In this document: piece after piece, positions 46,073 through 53,265 of the stretch | Layout of the letters: the number at the start of each line of letters is the position of its first letter | How positions within the stretch are numbered: the stretch's first letter is position 1 | NCBI RefSeq assembly: GCF_024055795.1 | Contig: NZ_JAMXMY010000018.1 | Coordinates: 1 to 64,000 of the forward strand | Length of the DNA: 64,000 bases | DNA from: Actinoallomurus purpureus | Lineage (GTDB): Bacteria; Actinomycetota; Actinomycetes; Streptosporangiales; Streptosporangiaceae | Direction of reading: 5' to 3' | Made by a program: the position numbers and the translations under genes | The notes under the pieces: model-generated | Database searches by the model: none | What the model saw: only the letters and a program-made list of their open reading frames with translations | Told to the model about the DNA's origin: nothing

Positions 46073-47911
46073 GTGTTCATGGGGCACTACAAGAGCAACC
46101 TGCGTGACATCGAGTTCAACCTCTTCGAGGTCCTCGGCCGTCAGGAGATCCTGGGAACCGGACCGTTCGGCGAGGTCGACGAGGCCACCGCGCGCAGTGT
46201 CCTGGACGAGGTCAACCGCCTCGCCACCGGGGTGCTCGCGGAGTCGTTCGAGGACGCGGACCGGCATCCGCCCGTGTTCGACCCCGAGACCAACACGGTC
46301 ACGATGCCCGAGAGCTTCAAGAAGTCCTTCCGGGCCTTCTTCAACGACGCCGAGTGGTGGCGGCTCGAGCTCCCGACCGAGCTCGGCGGCATGAACGCGC
46401 CCCGCAGCCTCCACTGGGCCGTCGCGGAGCTCATCTGCGGCGCCAACCCGGCCATCTGGATGTTCTCCAGCGGCCCGAGCTTCGCCTTGCTGCTGTGGGA
46501 GATCGGCACGCCGGAGCAGAAGAAGCTCGCCCAGATGGCCATCGAGAAGCACTGGGGCTCGACCATGGTGCTGACCGAGCCGGACGCCGGCTCCGACGTC
46601 GGCGCCGGCCGTACGAAGGCGATCCAGCAGCCCGACGGCACGTGGCACATCGAGGGCGTCAAGCGCTTCATCACGAGCGCCGAGCACGACATGGCCGACA
46701 ACATCATCCACTACGTGCTGGCCCGACCCGAGGGGGCCGGACCGGGCACCAAGGGCCTGTCGATGTTCGTCGTGCCGAAGTACCTCGTCGACATCGAGAC
46801 CGGTGAGCTCCGCGAGCGCAACGGCGCCTACGTCACCAACGTCGAGAAGAAGATGGGCCTGAAGGTCTCCACGACCTGCGAGCTCACCTTCGGCGAGAAG
46901 CACCCGGCCGTCGGCTACCTCGTGGGCGACGTCCACGAGGGCATCAAGCAGATGTTCATGATCATCGAGCAGGCCCGGATGATGGTCGGCACGAAGGCGA
47001 TCTCGACGCTGTCCACCGGCTACCTCAACGCGCTGGAGTACGCCAAGGAGCGCGTGCAGGGCGCCGACCTGACCAGGATGACGGACAAGGCCGCGCCGCG
47101 CGTCACCATCACCCACCACCCCGACGTACGCCGCCTGCTCATGCTGCAGAAGGCGTACGCCGAGGGCATGCGCGCACTCGTCCTCTACACCGCCAGCTAC
47201 CAGGACAAGGTGCAGCTCGCCGAGGCCGCCGGCGAGCCGGACAAGCTCGCCGAGAAGGTCAACGACCTGCTCCTGCCGATGGTCAAGGGCGTCGGCTCCG
47301 AGCGGGCGTACGAGGTGCTGACCCAGTCGCTGCAGACCCTCGGCGGCTCCGGCTTCCTCCAGGACTACCCGATCGAGCAGTACATCCGGGACGCCAAGAT
47401 CGACTCTCTGTACGAGGGCACCACGGCGATCCAGGGCATGGACTTCTTCTTCCGCAAGATCCTGCGCGACAACGGCGAGGCGCTGCAGCACCTCGCCGGG
47501 CAGATCAAGCAGTTCGTGGAGAGCGAGGCGGGCAACGGCCGGCTCAAGAAGGAGCGGGCCCTGCTCGGCAAGGCCCTCGAGGACGCCCAGGGCATCCTCA
47601 ACCCCATGATCGGCTGGGCTCTCGGCTCGATGGAGCGCCCGGAGGAGATCTACAAGGCCGGACTCAACACCACCCGCCTCCTCATGGCCCTCGGCGACGT
47701 CGTCATCGCCTGGCTGCTGTGCCGCCAGGCGGAGATCGCGCTCACCAGGCTGGGCGGCGAGGTCTCTGAGTCCGACAAGGCGTTCTACACCGGCAAGATC
47801 GCGGCCGCCCAGTTCTTCTGCGCGACCCAGCTACCGAAGATCGCCGCCGAGCGCGCCATCACCGAGGCCACCACGGGAGACCTGATGGACCTCCCCGAAG
47901 AGGCCTTCTGA
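46073..47911 (+). CDS. Acyl-CoA dehydrogenase
   Basis: A 612-residue flavoenzyme of the long actinobacterial type (homologous to FadE5-like forms with a C-terminal extension). Motifs: [14 protein letters not shown] for FAD/substrate binding, [59 protein letters not shown] with the conserved C-terminal EGT-x-x-IQ. A GTG at 46073 and an ATG at 46079 are both possible starts. It oxidises fatty acyl-CoA in beta-oxidation. It ends just before repeat R1, whose first hairpin serves as its terminator. Confidence 0.93.
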   Translation: MFMGHYKSNLRDIEFNLFEVLGRQEILGTGPFGEVDEATARSVLDEVNRLATGVLAESFEDADRHPPVFDPETNTVTMPESFKKSFRAFFNDAEWWRLELPTELGGMNAPRSLHWAVAELICGANPAIWMFSSGPSFALLLWEIGTPEQKKLAQMAIEKHWGSTMVLTEPDAGSDVGAGRTKAIQQPDGTWHIEGVKRFITSAEHDMADNIIHYVLARPEGAGPGTKGLSMFVVPKYLVDIETGELRERNGAYVTNVEKKMGLKVSTTCELTFGEKHPAVGYLVGDVHEGIKQMFMIIEQARMMVGTKAISTLSTGYLNALEYAKERVQGADLTRMTDKAAPRVTITHHPDVRRLLMLQKAYAEGMRALVLYTASYQDKVQLAEAAGEPDKLAEKVNDLLLPMVKGVGSERAYEVLTQSLQTLGGSGFLQDYPIEQYIRDAKIDSLYEGTTAIQGMDFFFRKILRDNGEALQHLAGQIKQFVESEAGNGRLKKERALLGKALEDAQGILNPMIGWALGSMERPEEIYKAGLNTTRLLMALGDVVIAWLLCRQAEIALTRLGGEVSESDKAFYTGKIAAAQFFCATQLPKIAAERAITEATTGDLMDLPEEAF

Positions 47912-47920
47912 CCGCACCTC

Positions 47921-48155
47921 CGCTCCAGGTCCCCGCCCCGGCCCACCCGGCGGCGGGGACCTCGCATTTCCGCCGCCCCCGACAGCCGAACCCCCGGTCG
48001 CGCCCAGCCCGCCCCCGAACGCCCGGCGCCCCCCTCGTTGACTTCGGGGTTATCGCCCTTCCCGGCCCCTCGCGAACGGCGATAGTCCCAAAGTCAACGG
48101 AGACGGGGGGCGTGGAGGGCGTCGCGCAGCGCGATCGCCGTAGGGGCGACCTGGA
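47921..48155. repeat. Direct repeat R1 (contains terminator and conserved stem-loop)
   Basis: About 235 bp, largely repeated at 49558-49790 (R2), with its second part also at 51548-51720 (R3). Inside are a perfect 11-bp hairpin (47927-47937 AGGTCCCCGCC and 47952-47962), acting as terminator for the acyl-CoA dehydrogenase, and the shared stem-loop with arms 48038-48057 and 48078-48097 (TTGACTTCGGGGTTATCGCC, three mismatches to its complement). The right arm contains the stop codon of a small minus-strand gene. Confidence 0.85.
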
Positions 48156-48231
48156 TATGGTGCCGTCCCCGCACCGCTATCCAGGTCGAGGTGAACGGGC
48201 CGTGACCGAGGCGGGGCATCCCATGAGACAT
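48094..48231 (-). pseudogene. Small W-x-AVRG-type gene, 5'-truncated copy 1
   Basis: The reading frame on the minus strand ends PFTSTWIAVRGRHHIQVAP and TAIALRDALHAPRLR. It matches the ends of the copies at 49732 and 51621. Proteins with this WTAVRG-HHIEV pattern sit next to XRE regulators in actinomycetes and are normally about 70-90 residues long. Here, the region before PFTSTW does not match the longer copy at 51621, so this copy appears truncated or diverged. Whether it is still translated from the ATG at 48231 is uncertain. Confidence 0.5.
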
Positions 48232-48308
48232 CGCCCTCTCGGCGTGGAGGGGAGCCTGATAGGGGGCCGAACAGGGGGCCAGCGAGCTTCTCCGGAAAGG
48301 GCAAATCG

Positions 48309-49553
48309 ATGCGATGTGGCAAGAATGAGGAGTTCGGCGCATATCTAGCGCGCCTCCGCCGACAGGCTGGAAAGAGCCAACGACGTCTCGCCGAGATCCT
48401 GTGCGACCTCTCCGGTTGCTCGACCGTCACCCGGCACGAGATCGGCCGGTACGAGCGAGGCGAGCGCACCCCTCGGTACTGGCTGCCCTACATCGCCGAG
48501 GCTCTGGGGGTGTCGTTAGACGAGCTGGAGCGACGCGCGCATTCCGCTGCGGGAGGTCAGTCGGCGGAAATCGAATTCCTCCCAAATGACGACTTCTCGC
48601 TCACCCGATTCCGTGATGCCACTGGCCGAGGCATCGGCCACGAGGCTGTCGCCGACCTCTTTGCCCGTATTCACCGGCTGCGTCTCGCCGATGACGTGCT
48701 GGCCGGCGGAGACTTGATCCGCCCGGCCGTACGGGAACTCGACATGGCGATAAAGCTCCATAGGGAAGCGAGCCATACCGAGGAGGTCGGCTGGAGCCTT
48801 CTCGTCGCCATCGGCGAACTGGCACAGATAGCCGGGTGGATCGCCAGCGACGCCGGCCGCGATCAGCGTGCCGAGCAGATCTACCGGCTGGGCGTCAGCG
48901 CGGCGCGTGAAGCCGGGGACCGGACGCTCGCGGCGAATCTCATTGGCTCCCTGGCCTATCACAAGACCAACACCGGGGATCCCGAGGCCGGAAGCGCGCT
49001 GGCGACGGTGGCCCTTGAGGAGGCGGGCGATGATGCGCCACCTCGGGCGAAGGCACTCTTCTGGGATCGCGTCGCATGGGCGTACGCGAAGACCGAGCAG
49101 TCTCAGATGGCGGTCCGAGCGCTCGGGGAGGCCTCTGAAGCTCTCGCGAACCGCAGGGCCGAAGAGGAGCCCGCCTATCTCTACTGGGTGGATGAAAGCG
49201 AGCTTCAAATCATGGAAGCCCGCGTTTACGTGGAGCTGCGGCGCCCGCTGCGCGCGGTGCCCGCTCTGACGCAAGTCCTCGGCCGATACGACAGCACGCA
49301 CACACGGGAACTCGCGCTCTACCTGTCCTGGCTTGCGGTCGCCCTCGCGGATGCGAACGAGCCTGAAGAAGCCGCGAATACGGCGCGCCGGATGTTCGAG
49401 TTGTCGGCGGATATGCCGAGCGAGCGCACCGCTCGGCGCTCACATGTCGTCCGCGCCTGCCTCCGCCCGTTCCAAGGGCTCCCCGAGGTCCGAGATCTCT
49501 TCGAGGCATATGGATATCCAGAAACGGTGAACCTCGCCAGCAGGAGCCGATGA
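48309..49553 (+). CDS. XRE family regulator with TPR-like C-terminus
   Basis: A 414-residue regulator. The HTH is at residues 8-70 (FGAYLARLRRQAGKSQRRLAEIL through VTRHEIGRYERGERTP). The rest is helical repeats of TPR type (QRAEQIYRLGVSAAREAGDRTLAANLIG, then ARVYVELRRPLRAVPALTQ). This is the classical actinomycete XRE/TPR architecture with a small partner gene alongside. The gene lies exactly between repeats R1 and R2. Part of its C-terminal coding sequence (MFELSADMP region) recurs at 51801-51860, showing that a second copy existed downstream. Confidence 0.92.
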   Translation: MRCGKNEEFGAYLARLRRQAGKSQRRLAEILCDLSGCSTVTRHEIGRYERGERTPRYWLPYIAEALGVSLDELERRAHSAAGGQSAEIEFLPNDDFSLTRFRDATGRGIGHEAVADLFARIHRLRLADDVLAGGDLIRPAVRELDMAIKLHREASHTEEVGWSLLVAIGELAQIAGWIASDAGRDQRAEQIYRLGVSAAREAGDRTLAANLIGSLAYHKTNTGDPEAGSALATVALEEAGDDAPPRAKALFWDRVAWAYAKTEQSQMAVRALGEASEALANRRAEEEPAYLYWVDESELQIMEARVYVELRRPLRAVPALTQVLGRYDSTHTRELALYLSWLAVALADANEPEEAANTARRMFELSADMPSERTARRSHVVRACLRPFQGLPEVRDLFEAYGYPETVNLASRSR

Positions 49554-49557
49554 GCAC

Positions 49558-49790
49558 GCTCCAGGTCCTCGCCCCCGGCCCACCCGGCGGCGGGGACCTC
49601 GCGTTTCTGGCACCCCTGACAGGCGAACCCGCGGTCGCGGCCAGCCCGCCCCCGAACGCTCGGCGAAGCCCCTCGTTGACTTTGGGGTTATCGCCCTTCC
49701 CTGGGCCTTCCGAACGGCGATAGTCCCAAAGTCAATGGACACGGCGGCTGTGGAGGGCGTCGCGCAGCGCGATCGCCGTAGGCGCGACCG
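49558..49790. repeat. Direct repeat R2
   Basis: It aligns with R1 over its whole length, including a copy of the acyl-CoA dehydrogenase terminator hairpin (AGGTCCTCGCC) although that gene is not present here. The stem-loop arms are 49676-49695 and 49716-49735 (TTGACTTTGGGGTTATCGCC), with an 18-of-20 match. Similarity to R1 and R3 stops abruptly near 49790, where an integrase fragment begins. Confidence 0.85.
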
Positions 49791-49797
49791 GGCGCTG
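49732..49797 (-). pseudogene. 3' end of the small W-x-AVRG gene, copy 2
   Basis: Only the last about 20 codons remain (VAPTAIALRDALHSRRVH). Upstream sequence on this strand is unrelated and antisense to the integrase fragment. Gene body deleted or replaced. Confidence 0.6.
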
Positions 49798-49800
49798 TTG

Positions 49801-49937
49801 TTGTTCTACGTCTCCAACGGACGCGGCGGGGCGAGCTGCGGCCGATGTCGTACTGGGCGATGCGCCGGGTGCTGCAGCGGGCCAACGACAAGCTCGGCAC
49901 CAACTGGACGCTGCCTCAGCGGAGGAGCCGCTACTGA
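49801..49937 (+). pseudogene. Tyrosine-integrase (site-specific recombinase) fragment
   Basis: Two frames together read LFYVSNGRG and then GELRPMSYWAMRRVLQRAN plus DKLGTNWTL. This is the stretch just before the catalytic HDLRH-x-x-A box of actinomycete phage-type integrases. The frame shifts near 49835, and the expected HDLRH is replaced by PQRRSRY-stop. Only about 45 residues survive. It starts at the very edge of repeat R2. Confidence 0.7.
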
Positions 49938-49944
49938 CGGTCGG

Positions 49945-50078
49945 GCTGCGGCGTTCGATGAGGACGACGTCACGCCACCGGCCGTAGTGGCGGCCGATGC
50001 GTTCGCGGGTGCCGATGATGCGGAAGCCGGCCTCGGCGTGCAGGGATGCCACCGCTCGGGCCCGGTTGACGAGAATTT
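49945..50078 (-). pseudogene. GNAT (phosphinothricin-acetyltransferase-like) C-terminal fragment
   Basis: Minus-strand frame reads NRARAVASLHAEAGFRIIGT and RERIGRHYGRWRDVVLIERRS. This is the C-terminal end of PAT-type acetyltransferases (N-x-A-S-x-x-LHEKAGF, R-x-GR-x-G-x-WRD). The N-terminal about 110 residues are missing. It abuts the integrase fragment tail to tail. Confidence 0.72.
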
Positions 50079-50375
50079 GCCGTCGTCTAGCCGTCGAGGC
50101 CGGTTCCGCTAACCGGGGGATTCCTAGCGTGATATCCCACTGGAGGAAACTCTGAGGACTCACCGAACATGCTCAGAGCCGCGTGGGATGGCGGGAACGG
50201 CGACATGGGGCGGACCGTCGGCCGTGGACCGCGAGCAGGCGCCCCCGGACCCGGCCACATGCGGGAGTCACGGGGTTTCCGGCCGACCACGGCCTCCCAG
50301 AAATTTCATAGCGGCACCGTGACGACGGGCCCTTGTCGGCGCGGCCGTGCGTCCATGTGAGTCTCGGGGGAGATC
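50079..50375. other. No gene recognised
   Basis: About 300 bp with mixed codon statistics and no frame with coding character on either strand. It separates the acetyltransferase remnant from the ORF at 50376. Confidence 0.5.
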
Positions 50376-50723
50376 ATGGATTCGATCAAAACCAACAACG
50401 TCTCGGTGCCGTCGCGCGATGTGCCCAGCGGCTCACCGCCTCGGACGGCACGACCGGGGCAGCGACTGCGCCGAGCCACCGCCTCACCGGACACGGTGAA
50501 TTTCGTCCCAGCGGCTCCGGCAGGTCCTTCCTCTCATCACCTTCTGGTCGATATCTACGATGGTCACGCCGACCTGGAGGTCGCCTGCCACGTCGTCCGG
50601 CATCTGGATGCCCGGGACCCAGCCAATCGAGATCCTTCTTCAACGCTATCGGCCCGCTGTTCCCCGAGGCCGGATTCAGGGATCAGCCTCGTGAGCGGTG
50701 AGGACGCGAGCTTCGATGACTGA
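50376..50723 (+). CDS. Doubtful ORF, possibly frameshifted
   Basis: A 115-codon ORF with GGGGGAG 4 bp before its ATG and an 8-bp overlap with the COG4705 gene. The segment HHLLVDIYDGHADLEVACHV to LDARDPANRD has coding-like third positions. After about 50630 the neighbouring frame (FFNAIGPLFPEAGFRDQPRER, ending at 50701) looks more natural, suggesting one frameshift. I recognise no family. It may be a decayed gene. Confidence 0.35.
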   Translation: MDSIKTNNVSVPSRDVPSGSPPRTARPGQRLRRATASPDTVNFVPAAPAGPSSHHLLVDIYDGHADLEVACHVVRHLDARDPANRDPSSTLSARCSPRPDSGISLVSGEDASFDD

Positions 50724-51534
50724 GGTTCCTGTGAGCAAGTTGCCGAAGGTCGGCGCGTTGTTCTGGACGATCAAGATCGTGGCGACCACGCTGGGCGAGT
50801 CGGCATCGAACTACGTGGCGATAACGCCGCTGAAACTCGGCTACGCCACCGGCTCGATCATCTTCTTCGTGGCATTGGCGCTCACCCTGGCGATGCAGCT
50901 GAAGACTGACCGGTTCCGGCCGGTCATATTCTGGTCGGTGATCCTGACGACCAGCATCGTGGGCACCGCGATGTCGGATTTCATGAACCGTACCGCCGGG
51001 CTGGGCTACACGGGCGGTGCGGTCGTGCTGACCACCCTCCTGGTGCTCGTGCTGATCGGCTGGCGGGCGACCGGGCAGACCATGGACGTCGAACGGATCG
51101 CCACCCGCAAGGGCGAGCTCCTCTACTGGAGCGCGACAACGGTGTCCAACACGCTGGGGACCTCCAGCGGTGACTTCCTGTCCAACAGCCTGGGCCTGGG
51201 CTTCCGAGGCAGTTCTCTGCTGCTGTCCGGAACGATGTTGCTAATCCTCGCCGCACATTATTTGACACCCGTCTCGGGCACGGTGCTGTTCTGGATCGCT
51301 TACGTGCTCACCCGCCCGCTCGGGGCGGTCGCGGAGAACGCGGTGGAAAAACCCGTCGCGATAGGCGGAGGCGGGGTGGGAACCACTATCACCTCCGTCG
51401 GCCTGATCGCCGTACTGGTGGTGTTGGTCGGTTACCAGACGCTCACCCACCGCCAGCAGACCCGCACGGTGGACACCGCTTCCCCGACTGGCAGCCAACC
51501 CGATCATCAGCCCCGCCAGGCGCCCGGCGCGTGA
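50716..51534 (+). CDS. COG4705 family membrane protein (short paralog)
   Basis: A 272-residue polytopic protein (ATG at 50716; GTG at 50731 is also possible). It has the same four-repeat plan as the protein at 21184: FWTIKIVATTLGESASNYV, FWSVILTTSIVGTAMSDFM, YWSATTVSNTLGTSSGDFL and FWIAYVLTRPLGAVAENAV. The buried acid is kept in repeats 2 and 3 but replaced by Asn in repeat 1 (SNY for ADY) and lost in repeat 4 (AEN for GDW). It lacks the C-terminal soluble domain and ends with a Gln/Thr-rich cytoplasmic or outer tail. No two-component system is adjacent. It lies between repeats R2 and R3. Confidence 0.88.
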   Translation: MTEVPVSKLPKVGALFWTIKIVATTLGESASNYVAITPLKLGYATGSIIFFVALALTLAMQLKTDRFRPVIFWSVILTTSIVGTAMSDFMNRTAGLGYTGGAVVLTTLLVLVLIGWRATGQTMDVERIATRKGELLYWSATTVSNTLGTSSGDFLSNSLGLGFRGSSLLLSGTMLLILAAHYLTPVSGTVLFWIAYVLTRPLGAVAENAVEKPVAIGGGGVGTTITSVGLIAVLVVLVGYQTLTHRQQTRTVDTASPTGSQPDHQPRQAPGA

Positions 51535-51547
51535 GGCGGTCCGGGCA

Positions 51548-51720
51548 CTCGGCGAAGCCCCTCGTTGACTTTGGGGTTATCGCCCTTCCCTGGGCCTTCC
51601 GAACGGCGATAGTCCCAAAGTCAATGGAGACGGCGGCCGTGGAGGGCGTCGCGCAGCGCGATCGCCGTAGGCGCGACCTCGATGTGGTGTCGCCCTCGCA
51701 CCGCTGTCCACGTTGAGCTG
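51548..51720. repeat. Direct repeat R3
   Basis: It shares the stem-loop (arms 51565-51584 and 51605-51624) and the following about 95 bp with R1 and R2, but lacks the acyl-CoA dehydrogenase terminator part. Between 51548 and 51660 it is nearly identical to R2. Beyond that it follows R1 (…GACCTCGATGTGGTG-type sequence), which covers more of the small minus-strand gene. Confidence 0.85.
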
Positions 51721-51800
51721 AACGGGTCGAACAGGAAGCCCCAGCGGGGGAACTCGGCCCGCAGTCCCGCGAGCCACACTCCTGGGTCGATCCCGTACGG
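51621..51800 (-). pseudogene. Small W-x-AVRG-type gene, longest copy (3), 5'-truncated
   Basis: The minus-strand frame reads LPYGIDPGVWLAGLRAEFPR, then WGFLFDPFSSTWTAVRGRHH, then IEVAPTAIALRDALHGRRLH and stop. This is the informative copy of the small gene whose ends lie in R1 and R2. It has no start codon: near 51800 it joins an XRE-gene fragment on the opposite strand. The stop codon lies in the stem of the R3 hairpin. Confidence 0.65.
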
Positions 51801-51860
51801 GAGCCCGAAGAGGCCGCGCGTGTGGCCCGTCGGATGTTCGAGCTGTCGGCGGACATGCCG
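51801..51860 (+). pseudogene. Fragment of a second XRE/TPR regulator
   Basis: The frame EPEEAARVARRMFELSADMP matches EPEEAANTARRMFELSADMP in the intact regulator at 48309 (about 49360-49420). Only about 20 codons remain, joined directly to beta-lactamase-like sequence. Confidence 0.75.
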
Positions 51861-52158
51861 GTCCGCGACAACACGGCGGCCGACCTGCTGCTGCGCCGGA
51901 TCGGGCCGGACTGCTGGCGGCGGCGTTGGGCCTGGTCAGGTCTTCTGGACGCGGCTCCCCACCGGCTTCCCGCCCGAGGTGCGCGTGCCGGCCAAGACGG
52001 GGACACTGCCGGGCCTGTACATCGAGGTCGGCGTCGCCGAGTACCCCGACGGCGGACGGTACGCCATCGCGATCTTCGCGGAGAGCGAGCGCAGCAGCCG
52101 GGACACCCGGTGTCCGCGGCCGCGGGGCTATTGTCGGCGTCGCAGAGTCGATCATTAA
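51861..52158 (+). pseudogene. Class A beta-lactamase remnant with internal deletion
   Basis: In frame with the XRE fragment comes RDNTAADLLLRRIGP, which corresponds to the SDN-x-AAD-LLL region of class A enzymes with S changed to R. After a frame change near 51930 the sequence VFWTRLPTGFPPEVRVPAKT then GTLPGLYIEVGVAEYPDGGR and YAIAIFAESERSSRD matches the KTG region and C-terminal strands. The roughly 70 residues that normally separate SDN from KTG are absent, as are the catalytic SxxK and the N-terminal half. Confidence 0.72.
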
Positions 52159-52172
52159 GGACGGAGTCCGCC

Positions 52173-52922
52173 GTGGCCATGGAAGAGGGCGTCGCGCTTG
52201 TCACCGGAGCGTCGCGCGGACTGGGCGCCGTCATCGCGCGGCATCTGGCCGCCGACGGCTGGGCCGTTGCCGTCGGATTCCGATCCGGGGCCGACCAGGC
52301 CCGCCGGGTGGTCGCGGACATCCGCGCCGCGGGCGGCCGCGCCGAGGCGTTCGCCGCCGATGTCACCGACGAGGCCGCGGTGGCCGATCTGGTGACGAAG
52401 GTGACCGATCGCCTCGGCACCGTAACCGTTCTGGTGGTCAACGCGACCGGCCCCCAGCCGACGGTCGCGGTCGAGGATCTGACCTGGGAGTCGCATCTGG
52501 ACCAGCTGCGGTTCTTCGTCAAGAGCCCCACACTGCTGCTGCAGGCCGTTCTCCCCGGGATGAAGGCCAGGGGAGGCGGCCGGGTCATCCAGATCGGCTC
52601 CGACATCTTCGAACGCGCCCTGCCCGGCATGTCGGCCTACGTCGCTGCCAAGGGGGCACAGATCGGCCTGACCCGCTCCTGGGCGCGGGAACTCGGTCCG
52701 TCCGGCATCACGGTGAATCTCGTCGCCCCCGGCTGGATCCCGGTCGAGCGGCACGCCGGCGCCTCCGCCGACGACCTGGGCGCCTACCGGGCGGACGTTC
52801 CCCTCGGCCGGATGGGTACGCCCGAGGACGTCGCCGCCACGGTCTCCTTCCTTGCCTCCGACGCGGCCGGCTTCATCACCGGAGAACGCATCACCGTCAA
52901 CGGCGGCCACACGATCGACTGA
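52173..52922 (+). CDS. SDR family oxidoreductase
   Basis: A 249-residue short-chain dehydrogenase. The GTG at 52173 is chosen because GGAG lies 6 bp upstream; ATG at 52179 is an alternative. TGASRGLG is at about 11-18, and the usual NNAG is replaced by NATGPQP. The dyad is YVAAK (about 154-158). The C-terminal GRMGTPEDVAATVSFLASDAAGFITGE is of the FabG-like type. The NNAG variant is known in the SDR group near antibiotic or P450 genes. It begins 14 bp after the beta-lactamase remnant, so normal gene order resumes here. Confidence 0.9.
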   Translation: MAMEEGVALVTGASRGLGAVIARHLAADGWAVAVGFRSGADQARRVVADIRAAGGRAEAFAADVTDEAAVADLVTKVTDRLGTVTVLVVNATGPQPTVAVEDLTWESHLDQLRFFVKSPTLLLQAVLPGMKARGGGRVIQIGSDIFERALPGMSAYVAAKGAQIGLTRSWARELGPSGITVNLVAPGWIPVERHAGASADDLGAYRADVPLGRMGTPEDVAATVSFLASDAAGFITGERITVNGGHTID

Positions 52923-53265
52923 CCGGCGGAGCAGGAGCCCGCATACCAAGGTCGTCGTGCCCGAGTACCTCACGCCGTACCGCTTCGGCTGACGGACGCC
53001 CGCGTCGTACCGGCGGGCAGCGTCGGGGAGAGGTCGAAGGCGGCGAACACGTCCGCGGGGCCGCGCCTTGCCGAAGGATGAGGACGAACATCGATCTCGC
53101 ACTGGAATGCGGCATTCACGGAATGTAGCCTTTTCGGCCATACGGAATTCCCTCGTGAGCCCTTCCGCCGGTCGTACCGCCGTCCGGATTCCCGGCCGGC
53201 CGGCCCCAGACGCGTTGATCCGCCGGCCCAGTCTCTCCTCGTCCGTTCTCCGAACAGGAGCCCGC
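52923..53265. other. Intergenic stretch without a supported gene
   Basis: About 340 bp between the SDR and the P450. A minus-strand frame ends FAAFDLSPTLPAGTTRASVS, which could be a decayed gene end, but no full gene is seen on either strand. Confidence 0.4.
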
